64,000 nucleotides of DNA from Cercis canadensis (GCA_003255065.1 QAOA01003702.1:124591-188590); one strand, 5' to 3'; shown: positions 51,607 to 63,396, counted from the first letter of the stretch. Notes: generated from the letters alone by a model not told the origin. A program made the numbers and translations.

Positions 51607-54600
51607 ATATCTAACTCGGATATTTTTCTTGGGTTTCACTGTATTTGGGAAGGGGATGTTTCCTAGAGGGTCAATGTATCTTCCCCGAGACCCTGTTTCG
51701 AGTCGTCCCTGTATCTGACTCGGATAATTTTCTTGGGTTTCCCTGTATCTGGAAAGGTACTGTTTCCTAGTGGGTCATTGAATCTGGACTGGTACCCTGT
51801 TTCGGTTCGTCCCTCTATCTGACTCAGATATTTTTTTTTGGTTTCACTGTATCTGACCTAGGACCCTGCTTCGGTCCGTCCCTGTATCTTACTCGGATAT
51901 TTTTCTTTGGTTTCACTGTATCTGACCTGGGACCCTGTTTCGGTTTGTCCCTATATCTAATTCTGATATTTTTCTTGGGTTTCACTGTATTTGCAAGGGG
52001 TTTTTTCCTAGAGGGTCAATGTATCTAGCCCGGGACCCTATATCGAGTCGTCCCTGTATTTGACTCGAATAATTTTCTTGGGTTTCACTGTATCTGGGAA
52101 GGTACTATTTCCTGTTGGGTCATTGAATCTGGCCCGGGACCCTGTTTCTGTTCTTCCCTCTATCTGACTTAGATATTTTTTTTTGTCCTCACTGTATCTG
52201 ACCTGGGACCCAGTTTCGTTTCGTCCTTGTATCTAAGTCGGATATTTTTCTTTGGTTCCACTGCATCTGACGTGGGACCCAGTTTCGGTTCGTCCATGTT
52301 TCTGACACGGATATTTTTCTTTGGTTTCACTGTATCTGACCTGGGACCCTGTTTCGGTTCGTCCCTATATCTAACTCGGATATTTTTCTTGGGTTTCTCT
52401 GTATTTGGGATGGGACTCTTTCCTGGGGAGTCATTGTATCTAGCTCGTGACCCTGTTTCGATTCGTCCTTGTATCTTACCCGTATATTTTTCTTGGGTTT
52501 CTTTGTAGTTAGGAAAGGACTGTTTCCCGGTGGGTTATTGTATCTGGCCTGTGACCCTATTTCGGGTCGTCCCTTTATCTGGCTTGGATATTTTTCTTTG
52601 GTTTCACTGTATCTGACCTGGGACCCAGTTTTTTCTTTTCGTCCTTGTATCTGACTCACATATTTTTCTTTGGTTTCACTACAACTGACCTGGTACCCAG
52701 TTTCGGTTCGTGCTTGTTTCTGACTCGGATATTTTTTCTCGTTTCACTGTATCTGACTTGGGTCCTTGTTTCGGTTCCTCCCTATATCTAACTCGAATAT
52801 TTTTCTTGGGTTTCACTGCATTTGGGAATGGGTTTTTTCCTAGAGGGTCAATGTATCTAGCCCGGGACCCTGTTTCGAGTCGTCCCTGTATCTGACTCAG
52901 ATATTTTTCTTGGGTTTCTCTGTAGTTGGGAAAGGACTGTTTCCCGGTGGGTCATTGTATCTGGCCTGTGACCCTGTTTCGGATCGTCCCTGTATCTGGC
53001 TCGGATATTTATCTATGGTTTCACTGTATATGACCTGGGACCCAGTTTTGTTTCGTCCTTGTATCTGACTCAGATATTTTTCTGTGGTTTCACTGCAACT
53101 GACCTGGGACTCAGTTTCGGTTCGTCCTTATTTCTGACTCGGATATTTTTCTTTGGTTTCACTGTATCTGACCTGGGTCCTTGTTTCGGTTCCTCCCTAT
53201 ATCTAACTCGAATATTTTTCTTGGGTTTTATTGTATTTGGGAATGGGTTTTTTCCTAGAGGGTCAATGTATCTAGCCCGAGACCCTGTTTCGAGTCGTCC
53301 CTGTATCTGACTCGCATATTTTTCTTGGGTTTCACTGTATTTGGGAAGGGACTGTTTCCTGGTGGGTCATTGCATCTGGCCCGTGACCCTGTTTCGATTC
53401 GTCCTTGTATCTCACCCGTATATATTTCTTGGGTTTCTCTGTAGTTGGGAAGGGACTGTTTCCTGGTGGGTCATTGTATCTGGCCTGTGACTCTGTTTCG
53501 GGTCGTCCCTGTATTGGGCTCGAAAATTTTTCTTTGGTTTCACTATATCTGACCTAGGATCCTATTTCGGATCGTCCTTGTATATGACTCGGATATTTTT
53601 CTTTGGTTTCACTGTGTCTAACCTGGGACCCTGTTTCGATTCGTCCCTGTATCTAACTCGGATATTTTTTTTGGATTTCACATTATTTGGGAAAGGTTTG
53701 TTTCCAAGATGGTCAATGTATCTGGCCCGGGACCCTGTTTCGAGTCGTCCCTGTATCTAACTCGTATATTTTTCTTGGGTTTCACTGTATTTGGGAAGAG
53801 ACTGTTTCCTGGTGTGTCATTGTATCTGGCCCGTGACTCTGTTTCGGTTCGTCCCTTTGTCTGACTTAAATATTTTTCTTGGGTTTCTGTGCAATTGAGA
53901 AGGGACTGTTTCCCAGTGGGTCATTGTATCTGGCCTGTGACCCTCTTTCGAGTCGTCCCTGGGTCTGGCTCGGATATTTTTCTTTGGTTTCACTGTATCT
54001 GACCCGGGATCCAGTTTCGTTTCGTCCTTGTATCTGACTCGGATATTTTTCTTTGGTTTCACTGTATCTGACTTGGGACCCTGTTTCGGTTCGTCCCTAT
54101 ATTTAACTCGGCTATATTTTTTGGGTTTCACTGTATTTGGGAAGGGGTTGTTTCCTAGAGGGTCAATGTATCCGGCCCGGGACCCTGTTTCGAGTCGTCC
54201 CTGTATCTGACTCGGATATTTTTCATGGGTTTCACTATATTTGGGAAGGGACTGTTTCCTGGTGGGTCATTGTATCTGTCCCGTGACCCTTATTCGGTTC
54301 GTCCCTTTATTTGACTCAGATATTTTTCATGGGTTTCTCAATAATTGGGAAGGGACTGTTTCCCGGTGGGTCATTGTATCTGGCCTGTGACCCTGTTTCG
54401 GGTCGTCCCTGTATTGGGCTCGGAAATTTTTCTTTAGTTTCACTGTATCTGACCTGGGACCCAGTTTCGTTTCGTCCTTTTATCTAACTCAGATATTTTG
54501 TTTTGGTTTCACTGCATCAGACCTGGGACCTAGTTTCGGTTCGTCATTGTTTCTGACTAGGATATTTTTCTTTGGTTTCACTGTATCTGACCTGGGACCC

Positions 54601-54624
54601 TATTTCGGTTCATCCCTATATCTA

Positions 54625-55219
54625 ACTCGGATATTTTTCTTGGGTTTCACTGCATTTGGGATGGGACTGTTTCCTGGTGGGTCATTGTATCTGGCCCGTG
54701 ACCCTATTTCGATTCGTCCTTGTATCTCACCCGTATATTTTTCTTGGGTTTCTCTGTAGTTGAGAAGGGACTGTTTCTCGTTGGGACATTATATCTGGCT
54801 AGGTTATTTTTCTTTTGTTTCACTGTATCTGACCTGGGAACATGTTTCGATTCCTCCCTATATCTAATTTGGATATTTTTATTGGGTTTCACAGTATGTG
54901 GGAATGAGTTTTTTCCTAGAGGGTCAATGTATCTAGCCCGGGACCCTGTTTCGAGTCGTCCCTGTATTTGACTCGGATATTTTTCTGGGGTTTCAATGTA
55001 TTTGGGAAGGGACTGTTTCCTAGTGGGTCATTGTATCTGGCCCGTGACCTTGTTTCGCTTTGTCCTTTTAACTCACCCGTATATTTTTCATGGGTTTCTC
55101 TGTATTTAGGAAGGGACTGTTTCCCGGTGGGCCATTGTATCTGGCCTGTGACCCTGTTTCAGGTCGTCCCTGTATCTAGCTCGGATATTTTTCTTTGGTC
55201 TCACTGTATCTGACCTGGG
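54625..55219 (+). repeat. 623-bp-offset duplication, copy 1 (595 bp, apparently identical)
   Basis: Reading both copies side by side I found no difference between 54,625-55,219 and 55,248-55,842. Both include the rare gttgggacattatatc, ctggctaggttattttt, gtatgtgggaatgag and tccttttaactcac variants. 623 bp equals four A-C-B plus three A-B units. This is one of the youngest events in the window, or an assembly duplication. Confidence 0.85.
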
Positions 55220-55247
55220 ACCCTGCTTTGGTTCATCCTTGTATTTG

Positions 55248-55842
55248 ACTCGGATATTTTTCTTGGGTTTCACTGCATTTGGGATGGGACTGTTTCCTGG
55301 TGGGTCATTGTATCTGGCCCGTGACCCTATTTCGATTCGTCCTTGTATCTCACCCGTATATTTTTCTTGGGTTTCTCTGTAGTTGAGAAGGGACTGTTTC
55401 TCGTTGGGACATTATATCTGGCTAGGTTATTTTTCTTTTGTTTCACTGTATCTGACCTGGGAACATGTTTCGATTCCTCCCTATATCTAATTTGGATATT
55501 TTTATTGGGTTTCACAGTATGTGGGAATGAGTTTTTTCCTAGAGGGTCAATGTATCTAGCCCGGGACCCTGTTTCGAGTCGTCCCTGTATTTGACTCGGA
55601 TATTTTTCTGGGGTTTCAATGTATTTGGGAAGGGACTGTTTCCTAGTGGGTCATTGTATCTGGCCCGTGACCTTGTTTCGCTTTGTCCTTTTAACTCACC
55701 CGTATATTTTTCATGGGTTTCTCTGTATTTAGGAAGGGACTGTTTCCCGGTGGGCCATTGTATCTGGCCTGTGACCCTGTTTCAGGTCGTCCCTGTATCT
55801 AGCTCGGATATTTTTCTTTGGTCTCACTGTATCTGACCTGGG
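55248..55842 (+). repeat. 623-bp-offset duplication, copy 2
   Basis: Apparently identical to 54,625-55,219. It diverges at 55,843, where ggtccctg replaces ggaccctg. Confidence 0.85.
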
Positions 55843-58139
55843 TCCCTGTTTCAGTTCGTCCCTATATTTAACTCGGATATTTTTTTTGGGTTTCACTGTA
55901 TTTGGGAATGGGTCTTTTCCTAGAGGGTCAATGTATCTGGCCCGGGACCCTGTTTCGAGTCGTTCCTGTATCTGACTCGGATAATTATTTTCGGTTTCAC
56001 TATATTTGGGAAGGTACTGTTTCCTAGTGGGTCATTGAATTTGGCCCGGGAACCTGTTTCGGTTCGTCCCTCTATCAGACTCGGATATTTTTCTTATGTT
56101 CCACTGTATCTGGACTGGGACCATGTATCGGGTCATTCCTGTATCTGATTCGGATATTTTTCATGGGTTTCACTGTACTTGGGATGGGACTGTTTCCTGG
56201 TGGGTCATTGTATTTGGCCCATGGCCCTGTTTCGGCTCGTCCCTTTATCTGACTCAGATATTTTTCTTGGGTTTCTCTATAATTGGGAAGGGACTGGTTC
56301 CCGGTGGGTCATTGTATCTGGCCTGTGACCCTGTTTCGGGTCGTCCCTATATTAGGCTCGGAAATTTTTCTTTGGTTTCACTATATCTGACCTAGAACCC
56401 TATTTCGGTTCGTCCTTGTATCTGACTCGGATATTTTTCTTTGGTTTCACTATGTCTGACCTGGGACCCTGTTTCGGTTCAACCCTATATCTAACTCGGA
56501 TATTTTTTTTGGGTTTCACTGTATTTGGGAAGGGTTTGTTTCCTAGATGGTCAATGTATCTGGCCCGGGACCCTGTTTCGAGTTGTCCCTGTCTCTGACT
56601 CGGATATTTTTCTTTGGTTTCACTTTATTTGGGAAGGGACTGTTTGCTGGTGGGTCATTGTATCTGGCCCGTGACCCTGTTTCGGTTTGTCCCTTTATCT
56701 GACTCAAATATTTTTCTTGGGTTTTTTTGTGGTTGAGAAGGGACTGTTTCCCGGTGGGTCAATGTATCTGGCTTGTGACCCTGTTTCAGGTCGTCCCTGT
56801 ATCTGGCTCGGTTATTTTTCTTTAGTTTCACTGTATCTGACCTGGGACCCAGTTTCGTTTCGTCCTTGTATTTGACTCAAATATTTTTCTTTGGTTTCAC
56901 TGCATCTGATAAGGGATACAGTTTCGGTTCATTCTTGTTTCTGACTCGGATATTGTTCTTTTGTTTCACTATATCTGACCTGGGAACCTGTTTCGATTCC
57001 TCCCTATATCTAACTTGGATATTTTTCTTAGGTTTCACAATATTTGGGAATGGGTTTTTTTCTAGAGGGTTAATGTATCTAGCCTGGGACCCTATTTCGA
57101 GTCGTCCCTGTATCTGACTCGGAAATTTTTCTTGGGTTTCACTGTATTTGGGAAGGGACTGTTTCCTGGTGGGTCATTGTATCTGGCCTGTGACCCTTAT
57201 TCGGTTCGTCCCTTTATCTGACTCAGATATTTTTCTTGGGTTTCTCTATAATTGGGAAGGGACTGTTTCCCGGTGGGTCATTGTATCTGGCCTGTGACCC
57301 TGTTTCGGGTCGTCCCTGTATTGGGCTCAGAAATTTTTCTTTAGTTTCACTGTATCTGACCTGGGACCCAGTTTCGTTTCGTCTTTGTATCTAACTCAGA
57401 TATTTTGTTTTGGTTTCACTGCATCAGACCTAGGACCTAGTTTCGGTTCGTCCTTGTTTCTGACTCGGATATTTTTCTTTGGTTTCACTGTATCTGACCT
57501 GGGACCCTATTTCGGTTCATCCATATATCTAACTCGGATATTTTTCTTGGGTTTCACTGCATTTGGGATGGGACTGTTTCCTGGTGGGTCATTGTATCTG
57601 GCCCGTGACCTTGTTTCGATTCGTCCTTGTATCTCACCCATATATTTTTTTTGGGTTTCTCTGTGGTTGAGAAGGGACTGTTTCTCGTTGGGACATTATA
57701 TCTGGCCTGTGACCTTGTTTCGGGTCGTCCCTGTATCTGGTTCGGATATTTTTCATTGGTTTCACTTTATCTGACCTGGGACCCAGTTTCGTTTCGTCCT
57801 TGTATCTTACTCAGATATTTTTCTTTGGTTTCACTACATCTGACCTAGGACCCAGTTTCGGTTCGTCCTTGTTTCTGACTCGGATATTTTTCTTTGGTTT
57901 CACTGTATCTAACCTGGGACCCTGTTTCGGTTCGTCCCTATATCTAACTCGGATATTTTTCTTGGGTTTCACTATATTTGGGATAGGACTGTTTCCTAGT
58001 GGGTCATTGTATCTGGCCCGTGACGCTGTTTCGATTCGTGCTTGTATCTCACCCGTATATTTTTCTTGGGTTTCTCTGTAATTGAGAAGGGACTGTTTCC
58101 CGGTGGGACATTGTATCTGGCCTGTGACCCTGTTTCAGG
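55843..58139 (+). repeat. HOR region
   Basis: Ordinary satellite with many ggacccagtttcg B variants and A-B runs. No gene or insertion. Confidence 0.8.
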
Positions 58140-58585
58140 TTGTCCTTGTATTGGGCTCCGAAATTTTTCTTTGGTTTCACTGTATCTGACCTGGGACCCA
58201 GTTTCTTTTCGTCCTTGTATCTGGCTCAGATATTTTTCTTTGGTTTCACTGCATCTGACCTAGGATCCAGTTTCGGTTCGTCCTTGTTTCTGACTCGGAT
58301 ATTTTTTTTGGTTTCACTGTATCTGACCTGGGACCCTGTTTCGGTTCGTCCATATATCTGACGCGGTTATTTTTCTTGGGTTTCATTGTATTTGGGATGA
58401 GACTGTTTCCTGGTGGGTCATTGTACCTGGCCCGTGACCCTGTTTCGATTCATCCTTGTATCTCACCCGTATATTTTTCTTGGGTTTCTCTGTAGTTGAG
58501 AAGGGACTGTTTCCCGGTGGGACATTGTATCTGGCCTGTGACCCTGTTTCGGGTCGTCCCTCTATCTGGCTCGGATATTTTTCTT
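58140..58585 (+). repeat. 670-bp-offset duplication, copy 1
   Basis: This matches 58,810-59,255. Shared marks are gggctccgaaattt, a shortened A with gatattttttttgg, ggatccagtttcgg and ttgtacctggcccg. A third version starts at about 60,329. Confidence 0.8.
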
Positions 58586-58680
58586 GGGTTTCACTGCATT
58601 TGGGATGGAACTGTTTCCTGGTGGATCCAGTTTCGGTTCGTCCTTGTTTCTGACTCGGATATTTTTTTTGGTTTCACTGT
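58586..58680 (+). repeat. Broken unit between duplications
   Basis: A C1-like subunit is cut after gtttcctggtgg and joins a B at atccagtttcgg (58,621-58,635), so about half of C and the start of B are missing. This is a clear recombination scar. Confidence 0.75.
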
Positions 58681-60200
58681 ATCTGACCTGGGACCCTATT
58701 TCGGTTCATCCCTATATCTAACTCGGATATTTTTCTTGGGTTTCACTGCATTTGGGATGGAACTGTTTCCTGGTGGGTCATTGTATCTGGCCTGTGACCC
58801 TGTTTCGGGTCGTCCTTGTATCGGGCTCCGAAATTTTTCTTTGGTTTCACTGTATCTGACCTGGGACCCAGTTTCGTTTCGTCCTTGTATCTGGCTCAGA
58901 TATTTTTCTTTGGTTTCACTGTATCTGACCTGGGATCCAGTTTCGGTTCGTCCTTGTTTCTGACTCGGATATTTTTTTTGGTTTCACTGTATCTGACCTG
59001 GGACCCTGTTTCGGTTCGTCCATATATCTGACTTGGATATTTTTCTTGGGTTTCATTGTATTTGGGATGAGACTGTTTCCTGGTGGGTCATTGTACCTGG
59101 CCCGTGACCCTGTTTCGATTCATCCTTGTATCTCACCCGTATATTTTTCTTGGGTTTCTCTGTAGTTGAGAAGGGACTGTTTCCCGGTGGGACATTGTAT
59201 CTGGCCTGTGACCCTGTTTCGGGTCGTCCCTCTATCTGTCTCGGATATTTTTCTTTGGTTTCACTTTATCTGTCTTGGGATCCAGTTTCGTTTCATCCTT
59301 GTATCTGACTCAGATCTTTATCTTTGGTTTCACTGCAACTGACCTGGGACTTAGTTTCGGTTCATTCTTGTTTCTGACTCGGATATTTTTCTTTGGTTTC
59401 ACTTTATCTGACCTGGGTCCTTGTTTCGGTTCCTCCCTATATCTAACTCAAATATTTTTCTTGGGTTTCACTGTATTTAGGAATGAGTTTTTTCCTAGAG
59501 AGTCAATGTATCTAGCCCGGGACCTTGTTTCGAGTCGTCCCTGTATCTGACTCGGATATTTTTCTTGGGTTTCACAGTATTTGGGAAGGGACTGTTTCCT
59601 GGTGGGTCATTGCATCTGGCCCGTGACCCTGTTTCGATTCGTCCTTGTATCTGACCCGTATATATTTCTTGGGTTTCTATGTAGTTGGGAAGGGACTGTT
59701 TCCCTGTGGGACATTGTATCTGGCCTGTGACCCTGTTTCGGGTCGTCCCTGTATTGGGCTCGGAAATTTTTCTTTGGTTTCACTGTACCTGACCTAGGAC
59801 CCAGTTTCGTTTCGTCCTTGTATCTGACTCAGATATTTTTCTTTAGTTTCACTGCATCTGACCTGGGACCAGTTTCGGTTCGTCCTTGTTCCTGACTCGG
59901 ATATTTTTCTTTGGTTTCACTGTATCTGACCTGGGACCCTGTTTCGGTTCGACCCTATATCTAACTCGGATATTTTTCTTGGGTTTCACTGTATTTGGGA
60001 TAGGACTGTTTCCTGGTGGGTCATTGTTTCTGGCCCGTGACCCTGTTTCGATTCGTCCTTGTATCTCACTCGTATATTTTTCTTGGGTTTCTCTGTAGTT
60101 GAGAAGGGACTGTTTCCCGATGGGACATTGTATCTGGCCTGTGACCCTGTTTCGCGTCGTCCCTCTATCTGGCTCGGATATTTTTCTTTGGTTTCACTGT
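58681..60200 (+). repeat. 1,519-bp tandem duplication, copy 1
   Basis: This is followed directly by its copy at 60,201-61,720. The offset is 1,520 at the very start and 1,519 after a 1-bp loss in copy 2 (ccctattcgg). It carries a second version of the 670-bp block at 58,810 and a unit with cagatctttatctttgg at about 59,310. Confidence 0.85.
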
Positions 60201-61720
60201 ATCTGACCTGGGACCCTATTCGGTTCATCCCTATATCTAACTCGGATATTTTTCTTGGGTTTCACTGCATTTGGGATGGGACTGTTTCCTGGTGGGTCAT
60301 TGTATCTGGCCTGTGACCCTGTTTCGGGTCGTCCTTGTATTGGGTTCCGAAATTTTTCTTTGGTTTCACTGTATCTGACCTGGGGCCCAGTTTCGTTTCG
60401 TCCTTGTATCTGGCTCAGATATTTTTCTTTGGTTTTACTGTATCTGACCTGGGATCCAGTTTCGGTTCGTCCTTGTTTCTGACTCGGATATTTTTTTTGG
60501 TTTCACTGTATCTGACCTGGGACCCTGTTTCGGTTCGTCCATATATCTGACTTGGATATTTTTCTTGGGTTTCATTGTATTTGGGATGAGACTGTTTCCT
60601 GGTGGGTCATTGTACCTGGCCCGTGACCCTGTTTTGATTCATCCTTGTATCTCACTTGTATATTTTTCTTGGGTTTCTCTGTAGTTGAGAAGGGACTGTT
60701 TCCCGGTGGGACATTGTATCTGGCCTGTGACCCTGTTTCGGGTCGTCCCTCTATCTGTCTCGGATATTTTTCTTTGGTTTCACTTTATCTGTCTTGGGAT
60801 CCAGTTTCGTTTCATCCTTGTATCTAACTCAGATCTTTATCTTTGGTTTCACTGCAACTGACCTGGGACTTAGTTTCGGTTCGTTCTTGTTTCTGACTTG
60901 GATATTTTTCTTTGGTTTCACTTTATCTGACCTGGGTCCTTGTTTCGGTTCCTCCCTATATCTAACTCAAATATTTTTCTTGGGTTTCACTGTATTTAGG
61001 AATGGGTTTTTTCCTAGAGAGTCAATGTATCTAGCCCGGGACCCTGTTTCGAGTCGTCCCTGTATCTGACTCGGATATTTTTCTTGGGTTTCACTGTATT
61101 TGGGAAGGGACTGTTTCCTGGTGGGTCATTGCATCTGGCCCGTGACCCTGTTTCGATTCGTCCTTGTATCTCACCCGTATATATTTCTTGGGTTTCTATG
61201 TAGTTGGGAAGGGACTGTTTCCCTGTGGGACATTGTATCTGGCCTGTGACCCTGTTTCGGGTCGTCCCTGTATTGGGCTCGGAAATTTTTCTTTGGTTTC
61301 ACTGTACCTGACCTAGGACCCAGTTTCGTTTCGTCCTTGTATCTGACTCAGATATTTTTCTTTAGTTTCACTGCATCTGACCTGGGACCAGTTTCGGTTC
61401 GTCCTTGTTCCTGACTCGGATATTTTTCTTTGGTTTCACTGTATCTGACCTGGGACCCTGTTTCGGTTCGACCCTATATCTAACTCGGATATTTTTCTTG
61501 GGTTTCACTGTATTTGGGATAGGACTGTTTCCTGGTGGGTCATTGTTTCTGGCCCGTGACCCTGTTTCGATTTGTCCTTGTATCTCACCAGTATATTTTT
61601 CTTGGGTTTCTCTGTAGTTGATAAGGGACTATTTCCCGGTGGGTCATTGTATCTGGCCTATGACCCTGTTTCGGGTCGTCCCTGCATCTGGCTCGGATAT
61701 TTTTCATTGGTTTCACTGTA
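60201..61720 (+). repeat. 1,519-bp tandem duplication, copy 2
   Basis: Second copy of 58,681-60,200 with scattered substitutions, for example gggttccg for gggctccg. Similarity weakens from about 61,580, where it enters the 933-bp repeat family. Confidence 0.85.
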
Positions 61721-62013
61721 TATGACCTGGGACCCAGTTTCGTTTCGTCCTTGTATCTGACTTAGATATTTTTCTTTGGTTTCACTGCATCTGACCTGGG
61801 ACCCAATTTCGGTTCGTCCTTGTTTCTGACTCGGATATTTTTCTTTGGTTTCACTGTATCTGACCTGGGACCCTGTTTTGGTTCCTCCCTATATCTAACT
61901 CGGATATTTTTCTTGGGTTTCACTGTATTTGGAAATGGGTTTTTTCCTAGAGGGTCAATGTATCTAGCCCAGGACCCTGTTTCAAGTCGTCCCTGTATCT
62001 GACTCGGATATTT
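61081..62013 (+). repeat. 933-bp tandem duplication, copy 1
   Basis: This is repeated at 62,014-62,946 with a constant offset. 933 bp fits three A-C-B plus nine A-B units. Shared rare marks are ttctatgtagttggg, ctgtacctgacctagg, ttgataagggactatt and ccaatttcgg. Its left part is also present at about 59,562-60,100. Confidence 0.85.
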
Positions 62014-62946
62014 TTCTTGGGTTTTACTGTATTTGGGAAGGGACTGTTTCCTGGTGGGTCATTGCATCTGGCCCGTGACCCTGTTTCGATTCGTCCTTGT
62101 ATCTCACCCGTATATATTTCTTGGGTTTCTATGTAGTTGGGAAGGGACTGTTTCCCGGTGGGACATTGTATCTGGCCTGTGACCCTGTTTCGGGTCGTCC
62201 CTGTATTGGGCTCAGAAATTTTTCTTTGGTTTCACTGTACCTGACCTAGGACCCAGTTTCGTTTCGTCCTTGTATCTGACTCAGATATTTTTCTTTAGTT
62301 TCACTGCATCTGACCTGGAACTAGTTTCGGTTCGTCCTTGTTTCTGACTCGGATATTTTTCTTTGGTTTCACTGTATCTGACCTGGGACCCTGTTTCGGT
62401 TCGTCCCTATATCTAACTCGGATATTTTTCTTGGGTTTCACTGTATTTGGGATAGGACTGTTTCCTGGTGGGTCATTGTATCTGGCCCGTGACCCTGTTT
62501 CGATTTGTCCTTGTATCTCACCAGTATATTTTTCTTGGGTTTCTCTGTAGTTGATAAGGGACTATTTCCCGGTGGGTCATTGTATCTGGCCTATGACCCT
62601 GTTTCGGGTCGTCCCTGCATCTGGCTCGGATATTTTTCATTGGTTTCACTGTATATGACCTGGGACCCAGTTTCGTTTCGTCCTTGTATCTGACTTAGAT
62701 ATTTTTCTTTGGTTTCACTGCATCTGACCTGGGACCCAATTTCGGTTCGTCCTTGTTTCTGACTCGGATATTTTTCTTTGGTTTCACTGTATCTGACCTG
62801 GGACCCTGTTTTGGTTCCTCCCTATATCTAACTCGGATATTTTTCTTGGGTTTCACTGTATTTGGAAATGGGTTTTTTCCTAGAGGGTCAATGTATCTAG
62901 CCCAGGACCCTGTTTCAAGTCGTCCCTGTATCTGACTCGGATATTT
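62014..62946 (+). repeat. 933-bp tandem duplication, copy 2
   Basis: Second copy of 61,081-62,013; a third start follows at 62,947 and runs about 85 bp before diverging. It is the last complete duplication before the array edge. Confidence 0.85.
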
Positions 62947-63396
62947 TTCTTGGGTTTTACTGTATTTGGGAAGGGACTGTTTCCTGGTGGGTCATTGCAT
63001 CTGGCCCGTGACCCTGTTTCGATTCGACCTTTTATCTGACTCAAATATTTTTCTTGGGTTTCTCTGTAGTTGAGAAGGGACTGTTTCCCGGTGGGTCATT
63101 GTATAGGGCCTGTGACCCTGTTTCGGGTCGTCCCTGAATCTGACCTGGGACCCAGCTTCGGTTTGTCCTTGTTTCTGACTCGAATATTGTTCTTTTGTTT
63201 CACTGTATCTGACCTGGGAACCTGTTTCGATTCCTCCCTATATCTAACTTGGATATTTTTCTTGGGTTTCACAGTATTTGGGAATGGGTTTTTTCCTAGA
63301 GGGTCAATGTATCTAGCCCGGGACCCTGTTTCGAGTCGTCCCTGTATCTGACTCGGATATTTTTCTTGGGTTTCACTATATTTGGGACGGGACTGT
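62947..63396 (+). repeat. Right edge of the satellite array
   Basis: The last units include a missing A near 63,135 (gtccctgaatctgacc), then A-B, U1, and a final A. The array ends inside a C subunit: tttgggacgggactgt at 63,381-63,396 is still satellite (normally tttgggaagggactgt), and from 63,397 nothing matches. Confidence 0.85.

Larger units (their letters stand above)
47970..54624 (+). repeat. HOR region with the canonical 690-bp copy
   Basis: Satellite only, including the reference HOR at 50,917-51,606. U4-U5-U6 clusters recur at about 49,000, 49,290 and 49,690. A U4 B is cut at 50,580-50,590, where gttgtccctg runs into tttttcatggg. No gene. Confidence 0.8.
1..63396 (+). repeat. Satellite DNA array of 34-35-bp A/B/C subunits
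   Basis: A single uninterrupted orientation of tandem repeats fills the window to its edge near 63,396. Three subunits alternate: A (34 bp, core atatttttct, ending ggtttcact), B (35 bp, with gggaccctgtttcgg and ending gttcgtccct) and C (35 bp, with ttgggaaggg and tgtttcct, ending gggtcaat or gggtcatt). They form A-B (69 bp) or A-C-B (104 bp) units. The plus strand is T-rich and A-poor throughout. There are no genes, tRNAs or rRNAs, and no retroelement inside the array. I infer constitutive heterochromatin such as pericentromeric or subtelomeric DNA; location and function cannot be read from sequence alone. The left end of the array lies outside the window. Confidence 0.97.

Noticed and set aside
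1..63396. Over a hundred open frames of 60-256 codons on both strands
   Set aside because: All are translations of satellite units. Overlapping frames on both strands are open at the same places, frames end at 104-bp units, copies differ freely at amino-acid positions, and no known domain or gene structure appears.
1..63396. CRISPR-like array (about 35-bp repeats at regular spacing)
   Set aside because: The intervals between repeats are themselves repeats (A, B, C), not unique spacers. There is no leader or cas gene, and the flank looks like plant DNA.
1..63396. CENP-B box or similar conserved centromere protein site
   Set aside because: I checked the CpG-containing parts of B and C in both orientations against the TTCG-nnnn-A-nn-CGGG pattern and no unit fits, so a centromere role cannot be argued from this motif.
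1..63396. Ribosomal DNA spacer subrepeats
   Set aside because: No rRNA gene or rDNA promoter is present in 64 kb, and a spacer array of this length would be exceptional.
1..63396. Telomere-type repeats
   Set aside because: No TTTAGGG-like runs were seen; tttaggaa-type matches inside C variants are single point variants of gtatttggga.
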